From assembly GCA_022794215.1 (NCBI GenBank), contig JAAWEH010000006.1, positions 38,078 to 102,077 of the forward strand: a stretch of 64,000 bases of DNA, given 5' to 3'. Below, piece after piece: positions 9,242 to 17,323 of this stretch; the stretch's first letter is position 1; every line of letters begins with the position of its first letter. Under the pieces are notes generated by a model, which was not told the origin of the DNA, searched no databases, and saw only the letters and a list, made by a program, of their open reading frames with translations. Source of the DNA: Oscillospiraceae bacterium (lineage in GTDB: Bacteria; Bacillota; Clostridia; Oscillospirales; Oscillospiraceae). A program made the position numbers and the translations under genes.

Positions 9242-10705
9242 CTAAGCATGCAGGAACCGCCCATAGGCCGCCTCCCACTGCTCCCGCCCCTGGGGGACAT
9301 AGGTCTTTGTATCCTCCTGGCGCCGCAGCAGACTGCGGAAGGGCTGGATCCCCGTCAGTTCCTTTTCAAAGTACAGCTGTACAAATACATTTCCGTAGGC
9401 CGTGGCCTCCGGCATTCCCGCCACCACCGTCTTTCCAGTGGCGTTGGCGATACACTGGTTGAGGAAGTCCGCCTGGGTGCCGCCGCCCACAATGTACAGG
9501 TTTTGATAGCTCCGCCCTGTCTGGCGCTCCAGCGCGTCGATGGTTCGCCGATAGTTAAAGGCCATGCACTCATAAATGGTTCGGCAGATCGCGCCTACAT
9601 TTTCCGGCGCTTTTGTGCCTTTTTCCACACACAGCCGGGCAATCACAGCAGGCATATCACACTTAACCTGAACCTCTGGCGCCTGCGGGTCGAAGCAGGA
9701 CACAAAGGGCTCCGCTTTCCGGGCCAGCCCATCCAATTCTGCATAAGCCCATTTTTTGCCCTTTTCCTCCCAGACGCGGACACACTCCTGCACCATCCAC
9801 AGGCCAATCAGGCTTCTGCAATAGCGAACCGTTCCGCCAAAACCGCCTTCGTTGGTAAAGTCTGCTTCAAAGCCCTCGTCACAGATCACCGGCTGCGGCA
9901 GCTGCGTCCCCAGCACCGACCAGGTACCGCTGCTGACATAGAGGCACTGTTCCTCTTGCGCAGGGACGGCAATCACCGCTGAGGCGGTATCGTGGGATGC
10001 CGCGGTAACCAGTTTCAGGTCTTTGGGCAGCTTTAACTCCTCCCGAATCTCAGGCAGGAGCGGATAGGCCTGCTCCCCGGGATACACAAGCTTTTGCGGA
10101 AGCTGCGCCGGAAGGCCCAGCTTTTCCAATATCGTCTGGCTCCAGGCCCGCCGAGAGATATCCATCATCTGTGTCGTGGTGGAGATGGTGTACTCCGCTG
10201 CCATAACCCCGGTAAGGCAATAGGTCAGTAAATCAGGCATCATCAGCAGATATCTGGCTTTCTCAAGGGTCTCCCGGTCGGTCAGCGTCATGGCATAGAG
10301 CTGGTTGATGGTGTTGCCTTGCAAGCGCTGTATTCCGGTAATAGAATACAGCGCCCGGGGCGGGATGACCTTCCCCAATTTCTCCGGGATCCCGTCTGTA
10401 CGCCGGTCCCGGTATGAAACAGGATCCTTCAGCAGCTTTCCCTCTTCATCCAAAAGGCCGAAGTCCAAGCCCCAGGTGTCGATGGAAAAACTGCGAATGG
10501 GATACTCCGCCGCCGCCGCCTGCAATACACGCTTTACATTTTTCAAAAGGTACGAAAAGTCCCAGCAGTCCTTTCCATCCCTCGTCACAATCGCATTTTT
10601 GAAGCGTTTTACCGCCACCATTTCCAGTCTTTGCCCGTCATAGGAAAATACGATCCCTCGGCCGTTGGATGCGCCCAGGTCAATGGTAAAATAGTATTTT
10701 TTCAT
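9242..10705 (-). CDS. FGGY-family carbohydrate kinase, rhamnulokinase-like
   Basis: This 487-residue sugar kinase has the N-terminal ATPase-fold motif DLGASNGRG, the sugar-binding stretch SIDTWGLDFGLLD, and the GTWSVLGTQ region of the C-terminal lobe. It resembles RhaB, which converts L-rhamnulose to L-rhamnulose 1-phosphate. It sits between the aldolase and the DHA kinase, matching an isomerase-kinase-aldolase route. Start ATG at 10705 overlaps the aldolase stop by four bases (ATGA), which argues for this start over the upstream in-frame codon. The exact ketose (rhamnulose, apulose, fuculose) cannot be told from sequence alone. Confidence 0.88.
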   Translation of the reverse strand: MKKYYFTIDLGASNGRGIVFSYDGQRLEMVAVKRFKNAIVTRDGKDCWDFSYLLKNVKRVLQAAAAEYPIRSFSIDTWGLDFGLLDEEGKLLKDPVSYRDRRTDGIPEKLGKVIPPRALYSITGIQRLQGNTINQLYAMTLTDRETLEKARYLLMMPDLLTYCLTGVMAAEYTISTTTQMMDISRRAWSQTILEKLGLPAQLPQKLVYPGEQAYPLLPEIREELKLPKDLKLVTAASHDTASAVIAVPAQEEQCLYVSSGTWSVLGTQLPQPVICDEGFEADFTNEGGFGGTVRYCRSLIGLWMVQECVRVWEEKGKKWAYAELDGLARKAEPFVSCFDPQAPEVQVKCDMPAVIARLCVEKGTKAPENVGAICRTIYECMAFNYRRTIDALERQTGRSYQNLYIVGGGTQADFLNQCIANATGKTVVAGMPEATAYGNVFVQLYFEKELTGIQPFRSLLRRQEDTKTYVPQGREQWEAAYGRFLHA

Positions 10706-11409
10706 GACAGCTGAAAGGATTCTGTGATGGGCATTGTCTCCGTACAAAGTCCCTTGAGCTTTTGCAGGCAAGCAACCTTGTCCATCTCTTCCTCCGTAAG
10801 CATTTTGGGCGCACCCATACTGATCGCCATATAGATCGAGGTGGCGATGGATTCCATCATATAAAGCTTCTCCACCGCATCTGCGGGAGAGCGGGCGCTC
10901 AGGGCCAGCGCTCCGTGATTTTGCAGCAAAAAGCCGTTGGACTTATGAACCAGCTTCTCGATTTCCCGGGACAGCCGATCACTGGAGGGCTCTACGTAAG
11001 GAACTGTCACAATGGGGCCGATCTCCATCATGGGCTCAGGAAAAAATGGCCGCTCCAGCCACGGAGTTGTGGTAATGGCAAAGGCACTCAAGGCTGTGCA
11101 GTGGGCATGCACGGCGGAAACAATGTCTTTCCGGCTGCGGATAATCATGGTGTGGAAGGGACTTTCACTGGTAGGGGCAAATCCCTCTTTGGCATCCACC
11201 AGGGTTCCGTTATAGTCCACAATGCAGATATAATCTGCCTGCATTTTCTCTTTGGGCACATTGGTAGGGGTCACCAGAATATGATCAGGACTTACCCGAT
11301 AGGACAGGTTCCCCCCCACTGAGGACGTTAGGCCCTTCTGTCCCAAAAGCCGGCTGGCTGCCGCCAGCTCTTCGATCTTATCTTGATATTGTTTTCTCAA
11401 ATCCAACAT
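10702..11409 (-). CDS. Class II sugar-phosphate aldolase (FucA/RhaD/AraD superfamily)
   Basis: This 235-residue Zn-dependent aldolase probably cleaves a ketose 1-phosphate to dihydroxyacetone phosphate and an aldehyde. The zinc histidines can be seen in AVHAHC (two) and LLQNHGAL (third), and the catalytic glutamate region is SESPFH, equivalent to Glu73 of E. coli FucA. The length fits FucA (215) better than RhaD (274). The family also includes AraD-type epimerases, but the neighbouring isomerase and kinase favour an aldolase. Its stop overlaps the kinase start, so the two are translationally coupled. Confidence 0.87.
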   Translation of the reverse strand: MLDLRKQYQDKIEELAAASRLLGQKGLTSSVGGNLSYRVSPDHILVTPTNVPKEKMQADYICIVDYNGTLVDAKEGFAPTSESPFHTMIIRSRKDIVSAVHAHCTALSAFAITTTPWLERPFFPEPMMEIGPIVTVPYVEPSSDRLSREIEKLVHKSNGFLLQNHGALALSARSPADAVEKLYMMESIATSIYMAISMGAPKMLTEEEMDKVACLQKLKGLCTETMPITESFQLS

Positions 11410-11436
11410 ATTCCATCCCTAATTTCCCGATAAAAT

Positions 11437-11475
11437 GCAGCAGGAGACCGCGACAAAGCGATCTCCTGCTGTGAT
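11437..11475 (-). terminator. Intercistronic hairpin between isomerase and aldolase genes
   Basis: A 10-bp perfect stem (11438-11447 with 11462-11471) lies between rhaI-like and aldolase genes, followed on the minus strand by CATTTTATC. It may be a leaky terminator or an mRNA-stability element that sets different levels along the operon. Confidence 0.45.
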
Positions 11476-11477
11476 GA

Positions 11478-12668
11478 TCAAGCTCTGTCCTTCCGCTTCT
11501 TACAGTACTCACTGCTGATATAACTGGTGTAGGGATCTCCCTCAATGCCCTGGCGGGCACGCCATTCGGTCAGCAGCGGCGTTACGTCTGTGTTGTAAGC
11601 ATCCATCAGGCATTGGTTCGCACCCAGAACATCATTGTCCATCTGCCGTTTTTTCAGCTCTGTCCGATTCACCAACAGGGCCTTGGCATAGGCGATCTGG
11701 AGGTTGACCACAGAGAGAATCATGGCCTCCACCCTGGGCTCAATGCAGAAGCTGGTGTCGATCCCCTGGCGAACCTTTCGGGTCACTTCTTCGGTCTCTG
11801 GATCCAAAAGTCCGGCCACCATCTCGCTCTCAATGGCAAACAGGCGGAAGGGATTGATGGTGCCGGGGATCAGGTCGTCATCTCCACAGTTGTTATCGTT
11901 GAGATGGAACGCCCCCAGCTTGCCTTCGTCGATGAGCATGGATACGATCTGGGCCACATTGGTTCCAAAGGCGTGATGACCCAGGTCTACGGTGACCTTT
12001 GCCTTGTCGCCCAACTTTCTGGCATAATACAGGGCCGTACCCCAATCCGCGATCTCGTTGTGATAGAAGGAGGGTTCAAAAAGCTTGTATTCAATATTGT
12101 AGCTGATGTCGTCATCCCCGATATGGCGGTATCCCTCCGCCAAGGACTCCAGCATCCATTTCCGGCGCTGCCGGAAGTCGTTCTGGCCGGGAATATTGCT
12201 GCCGTCAATGGTCCAAACGTTGATGGACTTTGCGCCCACCGCTTTGACCACATCCAGGCAGTGGATCAGCTTGGCAATGGTCTTTTCCCGGATGCGCCGC
12301 TCCGAGTTGGCCAGGGTGCCCAGGGCGAAATCATTGTCCTGAAACAGATTGGTGTTGAGGGTTCCAAAGGCCATCTTCTTCCCCTCTACATACTGTCTGG
12401 CCGCCTTGAAATCGCACTCATCCCAAGGAATGTGCATGCAGATATCTCTGCCGTTGCCGGTGTATTTCCACACCTGCTCACAATCGTCTACCCGCTGGAA
12501 GAAATCGGTGGCGTCACCCTTTTGGCCAAAGGAGTAGAAGCGCGTTCCCGAATTGGAAAAGCCCCAGGAGGGAACCTCAATTACCAGCTTGCTCAGCTCC
12601 CGCAGGGCCAGCTCCACATCGACGCCCCGGTCTTCCATACGTTTTTTGAAGTCCTGAAAAGATTCCAT
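11478..12668 (-). CDS. L-rhamnose isomerase, RhaI (Pseudomonas stutzeri) type, or related sugar isomerase
   Basis: This 396-residue TIM-barrel metal-dependent isomerase is unlike the E. coli RhaA type. It follows the P. stutzeri L-rhamnose isomerase through VPSWGFSNSGTRF, HIPWDE, VWTIDGSNIPGQ, EYKLFEPSFYHNEIADWGT, VDLGHHAFGTN and FHLNDNNCGDDDL, which hold the metal-binding Glu, Asp and His residues. P. stutzeri-type enzymes have broad substrate ranges, and relatives act on other aldoses including branched ones, so L-rhamnose is the first guess only. The ribosome site is weak and an 8-bp hairpin stands just before it. The gene follows the DeoR regulator in the catabolic operon. Confidence 0.88.
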   Translation of the reverse strand: MESFQDFKKRMEDRGVDVELALRELSKLVIEVPSWGFSNSGTRFYSFGQKGDATDFFQRVDDCEQVWKYTGNGRDICMHIPWDECDFKAARQYVEGKKMAFGTLNTNLFQDNDFALGTLANSERRIREKTIAKLIHCLDVVKAVGAKSINVWTIDGSNIPGQNDFRQRRKWMLESLAEGYRHIGDDDISYNIEYKLFEPSFYHNEIADWGTALYYARKLGDKAKVTVDLGHHAFGTNVAQIVSMLIDEGKLGAFHLNDNNCGDDDLIPGTINPFRLFAIESEMVAGLLDPETEEVTRKVRQGIDTSFCIEPRVEAMILSVVNLQIAYAKALLVNRTELKKRQMDNDVLGANQCLMDAYNTDVTPLLTEWRARQGIEGDPYTSYISSEYCKKRKDRA

Positions 12669-12683
12669 TTGATTGGCCTATCC

Positions 12684-12704
12684 GGGCCGCATGGCCTGCG
12701 GCCC
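12684..12704 (-). promoter_or_regulatory. Hairpin just upstream of the isomerase start
   Basis: An 8-bp GC stem (12684-12691 with 12697-12704) lies 16 bases before the isomerase ATG, where no strong ribosome site is visible. It could slow translation or protect a processed 5' end. Confidence 0.35.
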
Positions 12705-12750
12705 GCCCTTTCTTGGAATTCTGCTCCGACTTCAGCGAGCTGCGCCCGAT

Positions 12751-13524
12751 TCAATCCGTCAGCTTATCCGAGACGATGACCCGAACCCCCGCCTGCTGAT
12801 AGCTGCGCAGGATCTCAGGGTCAATCTCCGAATCGGTGACAATGGCGGTAATCTCCCGAAGTGGAGCAGTACAGATTGCTGTCACAACGGAAAACTTGGT
12901 GTGGTCGGCCAGCAGGTAAACCTCTTTTCCCACCGACATCATGGCCCGCTTGACCCGGCTTTCGGATTCATGGGCATCCATGATTCCAAAGTCCAGGTCT
13001 ACGCCCTCACTGGTGAGGAAAACCTTCCTCACACGATAGTTCAGCACCGTATTTTCCGTGTTGATCCCGGTCATGGACATATTTCTTCCCCGCAGCTCTC
13101 CCCCCGCCACAAACACGCGGATATTCTCATTTTTGGAAAGCTCCTGGGCAATGTGCAGGGAGTTTGTCAAAACAGAAGCGCTGATCTGCCCAAAATTCAT
13201 AGCCACGCACAGATTGGTAGAGCCGGAATCCATACAGATAAAATCCTTCTCCTGCACCATCTTTGCCACCGTCACGGCAATCTCACGCTTTGCTTTCAAA
13301 TTCTCATAATAGCGATTTTGAAGCAGACGCTCTCCGGCTTTTTCGTAGAGCACAGCTCCCCCCAAAATCCGCCGAATCTTCTTTTGCCCCTCCATCTCGA
13401 TCAGGTCTTTTCGGATGGTCTCGCTGGTCACCGCGCAGATCCTGCGCAGCTCCTCCGCGGTGGCTGCTTCATTGTTTTGACGCATGAACTCCAAGATTTT
13501 TTGGTGCCTCTGTGCTTTATTCAT
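12751..13524 (-). CDS. DeoR-family transcriptional regulator of the sugar regulon
   Basis: This 257-residue repressor has a DeoR-type N-terminal helix-turn-helix (residues about 4-57, with TSETIRKDLIEMEGQKKIRRILGGA) and a C-terminal DeoRC sensor domain that usually binds a phosphorylated sugar. It is the first gene of the catabolic operon, so it is probably autoregulated. Its likely operator is the T(T/G)GTAAAA repeat present at its own promoter and at the two other promoters of the cluster. ATG at 13524 is preferred to the in-frame GTG at 13533, which lies too close to the AAGG site. Confidence 0.9.
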   Translation of the reverse strand: MNKAQRHQKILEFMRQNNEAATAEELRRICAVTSETIRKDLIEMEGQKKIRRILGGAVLYEKAGERLLQNRYYENLKAKREIAVTVAKMVQEKDFICMDSGSTNLCVAMNFGQISASVLTNSLHIAQELSKNENIRVFVAGGELRGRNMSMTGINTENTVLNYRVRKVFLTSEGVDLDFGIMDAHESESRVKRAMMSVGKEVYLLADHTKFSVVTAICTAPLREITAIVTDSEIDPEILRSYQQAGVRVIVSDKLTD

Positions 13525-13556
13525 CTTTATCACAACCTTTTTTGTTGGCTTTTGCT

Positions 13557-13585
13557 ATTATAAGACAAATATTGCACAGAGGCAA
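13557..13585 (-). promoter_or_regulatory. Promoter of the deoR-isomerase-aldolase-kinase operon
   Basis: On the minus strand, -35 TTGCCT (13580-13585) and -10 TATAAT (13557-13562) have a 17-base spacer. It lies 32 bases before the deoR start and directly downstream of the proposed operator. Confidence 0.75.
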
Positions 13586-13589
13586 TTGC

Positions 13590-13608
13590 TTTTTACAAGT
13601 TTTTACCA
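13590..13608 (-). promoter_or_regulatory. Candidate DeoR operator (tandem repeat)
   Basis: Reading the minus strand, TGGTAAAAAC and TTGTAAAAAG follow one another exactly 10 bp apart, just upstream of the -35 box. The same units occur at 17147-17193 and 17278-17303. The role as an operator is inference. Confidence 0.5.
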
Positions 13609-13626
13609 AAAGGCCTTGCCCTTTCC

Positions 13627-14574
13627 TTATTTCACCAGGGCGACCTCAACGGCCTCTTCCTTCTCCAGGGGCAGGTCGTTGAGATAGTTATAGGCCAGCT
13701 CCACGCCGCGGCTGCCCATCAGCTGGGGCTGCTGCGCCACGGTGTTGCCCAGCTTGCCGTCCTTCACGGACTGAACCGCATCGTCGTCAGCGTCAAAACC
13801 CACGATCACAATGTCCTCACGGCCGGCGGCAGTAGCAGCTTCCAGGGCGCCCATGGCCATGGTGTCGTTGTGCGCAAAAACGGCCTTGATATCGGGGTGA
13901 GCCTGAAGAGCGTTCTCCATAATGGCCATGCCCTGGGCCTTATCCCAGTTACCGATCTGGCTGACGACCACTTCCACGTTGGCTGCACCGTCAACGGCAC
14001 TGTGGAACCCGTCGCCACGATCCCGGGCCGCAGAGGTGCCGGCAACTCCCTGGATCTCCACCAGCTCACCGCCGGCCTCACCCAGCTGAGCGAGGATGTA
14101 TTCACCAGCGATCTTGCCGCCATAGACGTTATCGGAGGCCACATGAGAGACCACCTCGCCGCCGTTGGCAGTCCGGTCTACGGTGATGACGGGGATGTTG
14201 GCGTCGTTTGCCAGGGACAGGGCCGCCTCGGCTGCGTCAGAGTCCACGGGATTGTAGAGGATCACGCTGGGATTCTTGGTGATCAGATCTTCCATATTGC
14301 TGACCTCGGTGGCGGCATCGCCGTCAGCACTGTACTCGATCAGCTCATAGCCGTACTCGTTACACTTGGTCTGGGCGCCGTCCACCACTTTCTGGATAAA
14401 CTCATTCTTGTCGTTATAGACCAGCAAGCCGATGACGACCTTGCCGTCAGTGGTTCCGGCGCTGGGCTGAGGATCAGCAGCCTGAGAGGGAGCGGGGGCT
14501 GGCTTGGAGGTACAGCCGGCCGTTAGACCGAGGACCAGTGCGCCGGACAATAGCAGAGCAGTCAGTTTCTTCAT
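13627..14574 (-). CDS. Sugar ABC transporter substrate-binding lipoprotein (RbsB-like)
   Basis: This 315-residue protein has a lipoprotein signal peptide ending in LTAGC (Cys21 predicted to be lipidated), a short Pro/Ala/Ser linker, and a Peripla_BP_4 fold typical of ribose/galactose-type binding proteins. Recognisable stretches are VIGLLVYNDKNEFIQKV, VITVDRT and AVFAHNDTMAMGA. It would capture a monosaccharide outside the membrane and hand it to the permease (14602-15573). It is the last gene of the importer operon. The start is supported by a GGAGAG site. Ligand identity is not readable; neighbouring enzymes suggest L-rhamnose or a similar sugar. Confidence 0.92.
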   Translation of the reverse strand: MKKLTALLLSGALVLGLTAGCTSKPAPAPSQAADPQPSAGTTDGKVVIGLLVYNDKNEFIQKVVDGAQTKCNEYGYELIEYSADGDAATEVSNMEDLITKNPSVILYNPVDSDAAEAALSLANDANIPVITVDRTANGGEVVSHVASDNVYGGKIAGEYILAQLGEAGGELVEIQGVAGTSAARDRGDGFHSAVDGAANVEVVVSQIGNWDKAQGMAIMENALQAHPDIKAVFAHNDTMAMGALEAATAAGREDIVIVGFDADDDAVQSVKDGKLGNTVAQQPQLMGSRGVELAYNYLNDLPLEKEEAVEVALVK

Positions 14575-14601
14575 GGTTCTTCTCTCCTTTTTTGAATTTC
14601 A

Positions 14602-15573
14602 TTATTTGACCAAAGACTTTGAAGTCCTTGCATCCAAGAGTACTGCGACGAGGATTACCACGCCTTTTACCACGGTCTGGTAGTAGCTTTCCACTCCCAC
14701 CAGGTTCATGATGTTGTTCAGCATACCAATGATAAGCGCACCCATAATGGTATACAGCACCCGGCCTTCTCCGCCCCGAAGGGAGGTTCCGCCGATGACC
14801 ACCGCTGCAATGGCGTCCATTTCATACCCCTCGCCGGCATTGGGCTGGGCCGAGGACACGCGGGCAGAAATGATGATGCCAGCCAGAGCCGCCGTCATGC
14901 CGCAAATCACATAGGCCATCATTTTCGCCCTCGTGGAGTTGATCCCGGACAGGCGGGCAGCCTCCTCGTTGCCGCCCACGGCATATACCTGTCTTCCGTA
15001 GGCTGTTTTATTGAGGACATAGTAGGCCATGGCGTAGAGGACGACCACCAGAACCAGGGAAAAGGGAATCCCGCCAAACAGTGTGCCGCTTCCGATCCAT
15101 TTGTAGATCTTGCCGCTGGCCAGAGAGGTCTTCAGGGTGATGGGGGCGCCCTTGGTATAAATATTGGTCAAGCCCCGGCAGATGGACATGGTGGCCAGGG
15201 TGACGATCATGGGCTGAAGGCGGAAGTAAGCGATAAATATGCCGTTGAACAAGCCGATCAGAGCGCCCATGGCAATGCTGAGCATAAGTACCATAACAAT
15301 GTTCATGCCGCCGGCAATGAGATTCACGGACACCGCGCCCACCAAAGCCAGCGCGGAGCCCACCGAAATATCAATGCCGCCGGTGAGGATCACAAAACTC
15401 ATTCCGGCTGCCAGGATCGCATTGGTGGCAATCTGCTTAAAGATGTTTGAAAAATTGCTCAGTCGCAGAAAGGACGGCTCGATCATTCCCAGCACTATGA
15501 TCACCAGAACCATAATGATAAAAATTCTGAACTCGGACAGAATTTTCAAGGTCTTATTCTTTTTCCCTGTCAT
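14602..15573 (-). CDS. Sugar ABC transporter permease (RbsC-like)
   Basis: This 323-residue membrane protein of the RbsC/AraH/MglC family has about eight to ten hydrophobic helices. The family stretches FVILTGGIDISVGS (near residue 60) and YAVGGNEEAARLSGIN (near 205) are present; the latter is the loop that couples to the ATPase. Start ATG at 15573 has GAGGTG six bases upstream; the GTG three codons earlier is part of that site. It lies between the ATPase and binding-protein genes with short gaps, so all three belong to one operon. Confidence 0.93.
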   Translation of the reverse strand: MTGKKNKTLKILSEFRIFIIMVLVIIVLGMIEPSFLRLSNFSNIFKQIATNAILAAGMSFVILTGGIDISVGSALALVGAVSVNLIAGGMNIVMVLMLSIAMGALIGLFNGIFIAYFRLQPMIVTLATMSICRGLTNIYTKGAPITLKTSLASGKIYKWIGSGTLFGGIPFSLVLVVVLYAMAYYVLNKTAYGRQVYAVGGNEEAARLSGINSTRAKMMAYVICGMTAALAGIIISARVSSAQPNAGEGYEMDAIAAVVIGGTSLRGGEGRVLYTIMGALIIGMLNNIMNLVGVESYYQTVVKGVVILVAVLLDARTSKSLVK

Positions 15574-15588
15574 TTTCAGCACCTCTTC

Positions 15589-17070
15589 TCAATAAAGGAT
15601 GGTTCGCATAATGGCTTCCTGGGTCGCCTCGTCCCGGCTCAGCTCACCTTTGATCCGTCCATCGTTCATAACCAGGATCCGATCGCTCATTCCCAAGATC
15701 TCCGGCATTTCCGAGGAGATGATGATAATGGCCTTCCCTTCCGATTTCAAGCCATTGATCAGGTTATAGATCTCCTTTTTCGCTCCTACGTCGATGCCTC
15801 GTGTCGGCTCATCCAGAATCAGAACTTCAGGCGCTGTCAGCAGCGCCTTTGCCAAAATGACTTTTTGCTGGTTCCCTCCGGAGAGATTGCGAACCAATTG
15901 GTAGATGCTGGGTGTTTTTACATTGGTTTTCTCCCGGTACTCTTCTGCCAGACGCTTTTCCATCCGAGTGCGGATCCTTCCGAGGTGACTTACCTTTCCC
16001 AAGGAGGAGAGCGTCATGTTTTCCCGCACATCCTGCAGCATGACCAGGCCATTTTGTTTCCGATCCTCCGTCATGTAATATATCCCGTTCTGGATGGCCT
16101 TTTTGATGGAGCCGCCGGGAACCTCCCGGCCTTTCACCATTATCTTGCCTCCCGTGTGCCCGAAGTGACCGTACAGGGTTTTTGCCAGCTCCGTTCGGCC
16201 CGCGCCTACCAGTCCGACGATTCCCAGGATCTCTCCTGCGTACACCTCAAAGCTGACGTCGTGGATCAGATCACTCTCCAGGTGGGAAACCTCCAGGATT
16301 TTTTCTCCCCGCGGAAGCTCCACATGGGGAAATTGATCTGTCAGTGCCCGGCCTACCATCATCTCCACCAGCATATCATTCGTCAGTTCGGAAACCTTTC
16401 TCTCCCCGATAAACAAGCCGTCCCGCATGACAGTGACCTTATCGCAAAGCTCAAAGATTTCCTCCAGACGGTGAGAAATGTAGATGATGGTCTTTCCCTT
16501 CTTTTTCAAGTCCCGCAGAACAGCGAAAAGGCTGTCGACCTCCTCGTCGGGAAGGGCGTCCGTCGGCTCATCCAGCACGATGACTCTGGCGTCGTACAGC
16601 AGAACCTTGGCGATCTCCACCATCTGCTGCTGGGCGATGGACAGGGAGCTTACCACACTGTTGGGATCCATATCCATATGGAGCATTTCCAAAAGCTCTT
16701 TGCTCTTTTTGCGCATATAGCGTTTGTCGATGACCCCAAGCTTATTTTTAGGCTCCCGCCCCAGGAAAATGTTCTCATACACTGTCATCTGCGGGATCAG
16801 CGTCAGCTCCTGGTGAATAATGGCAATTCCATCATGAAGGGCCTGCCTTGTGTTGGCATAGACCACCGGTTTCCCGTCATAGAGAACCTCTCCGCCGTCC
16901 CGGTGATATACACCGGTCAATATTTTCATCAATGTACTTTTGCCGGACCCATTCTCTCCAATCAGAGCCATGATCTCGCCCTGCCCCACCGTCAACTGCG
17001 CGTTGTCCAACGCAAGTACGCCCGGGAACTCCTTTCTAATGTTCCTCATTTCCAATACGGGCGCTTCCAT
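15589..17070 (-). CDS. Sugar ABC transporter ATPase with two nucleotide-binding domains (RbsA-like)
   Basis: This 493-residue ATPase contains two ABC domains in one chain, as in RbsA/MglA. The N-terminal domain has Walker A GENGSGKST, Walker B VIVLDEPTDAL and a degenerate signature (SLSIAQQQ). The C-terminal domain has the degenerate P-loop GLVGAGRTE, a good signature NLSGGNQQK and Walker B VLILDEPTRGID. This asymmetry is normal in the family. The start is moved from the upstream frame to ATG 17070, which has AAGGAG nine bases before it. It is the first gene of the importer operon and is read from the promoter at 17135-17163. Confidence 0.94.
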   Translation of the reverse strand: MEAPVLEMRNIRKEFPGVLALDNAQLTVGQGEIMALIGENGSGKSTLMKILTGVYHRDGGEVLYDGKPVVYANTRQALHDGIAIIHQELTLIPQMTVYENIFLGREPKNKLGVIDKRYMRKKSKELLEMLHMDMDPNSVVSSLSIAQQQMVEIAKVLLYDARVIVLDEPTDALPDEEVDSLFAVLRDLKKKGKTIIYISHRLEEIFELCDKVTVMRDGLFIGERKVSELTNDMLVEMMVGRALTDQFPHVELPRGEKILEVSHLESDLIHDVSFEVYAGEILGIVGLVGAGRTELAKTLYGHFGHTGGKIMVKGREVPGGSIKKAIQNGIYYMTEDRKQNGLVMLQDVRENMTLSSLGKVSHLGRIRTRMEKRLAEEYREKTNVKTPSIYQLVRNLSGGNQQKVILAKALLTAPEVLILDEPTRGIDVGAKKEIYNLINGLKSEGKAIIIISSEMPEILGMSDRILVMNDGRIKGELSRDEATQEAIMRTILY

Positions 17071-17134
17071 CTGCTCACACTCCTTCCTCTTATCCGGCTC
17101 TTTGTGCTTTGCTACGCATATCACTATAGTCCGT

Positions 17135-17163
17135 ATGTTATCATTGTTTTTTACAACTGTCAA
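17135..17163 (-). promoter_or_regulatory. Promoter of the sugar ABC importer operon
   Basis: On the minus strand, -35 TTGACA (17158-17163) and -10 TAACAT (17135-17140) are 17 bases apart. Candidate operator repeats lie within and upstream of it. Confidence 0.7.
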
Positions 17164-17193
17164 TATGTTTTTACCATTTTTGATATTTTACAA
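17147..17193 (-). promoter_or_regulatory. Candidate DeoR operator at the importer promoter
   Basis: Three minus-strand copies of T(T/G)GTAAAA occur: 17186-17193, 17168-17176 and 17147-17156. The last two are 20 bp apart, two helical turns. One copy falls inside the promoter spacer, where a bound repressor would block polymerase. Confidence 0.45.
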
Positions 17194-17249
17194 CGCAATA
17201 TTTTTGTTGTATTCGTCTAAATATCGCCCCCTCTTCCCCTCTCTCCTTA

Positions 17250-17278
17250 TTGACACAGTACATATTATGTTGTATATT
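17250..17278 (+). promoter_or_regulatory. Promoter of the DUF6786/UPF0303/AroE-like operon
   Basis: A consensus -35 TTGACA (17250-17255) and -10 TATATT (17273-17278) have a 17-base spacer. The promoter is divergent from the importer promoter about 90 bp away. The inverted repeat TTGTA-TAT-TACAA (17270-17282) covers the -10 box. Confidence 0.8.
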
Positions 17279-17305
17279 ACAATTATATTAATTGGTTTTA
17301 CCAAT
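17278..17305 (+). promoter_or_regulatory. Candidate operator downstream of the rightward promoter
   Basis: The palindrome ATTGGT-TTT-ACCAAT (17291-17305) contains, on the minus strand, the TGGTAAAAC unit seen at the two other promoters. A TTGTAAT unit lies 21 bp away. Located just after the -10 box, it is well placed for repression. Confidence 0.45.
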
Positions 17306-17323
17306 GGAATGGAGGCGTTCAAA

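Noticed and set aside
16940..17323. N-terminal extension of the DUF6786-like gene
   Set aside because: The frame is open but runs antisense through the RbsA-like gene and across both promoters; the ribosome site fixes the start at 17324.
17071..17323. Catabolite-responsive element (cre) in the divergent sugar promoter region
   Set aside because: No 14-bp palindrome with the TGNAANCGNTNNCA pattern was seen; the repeats fit a local operator better.
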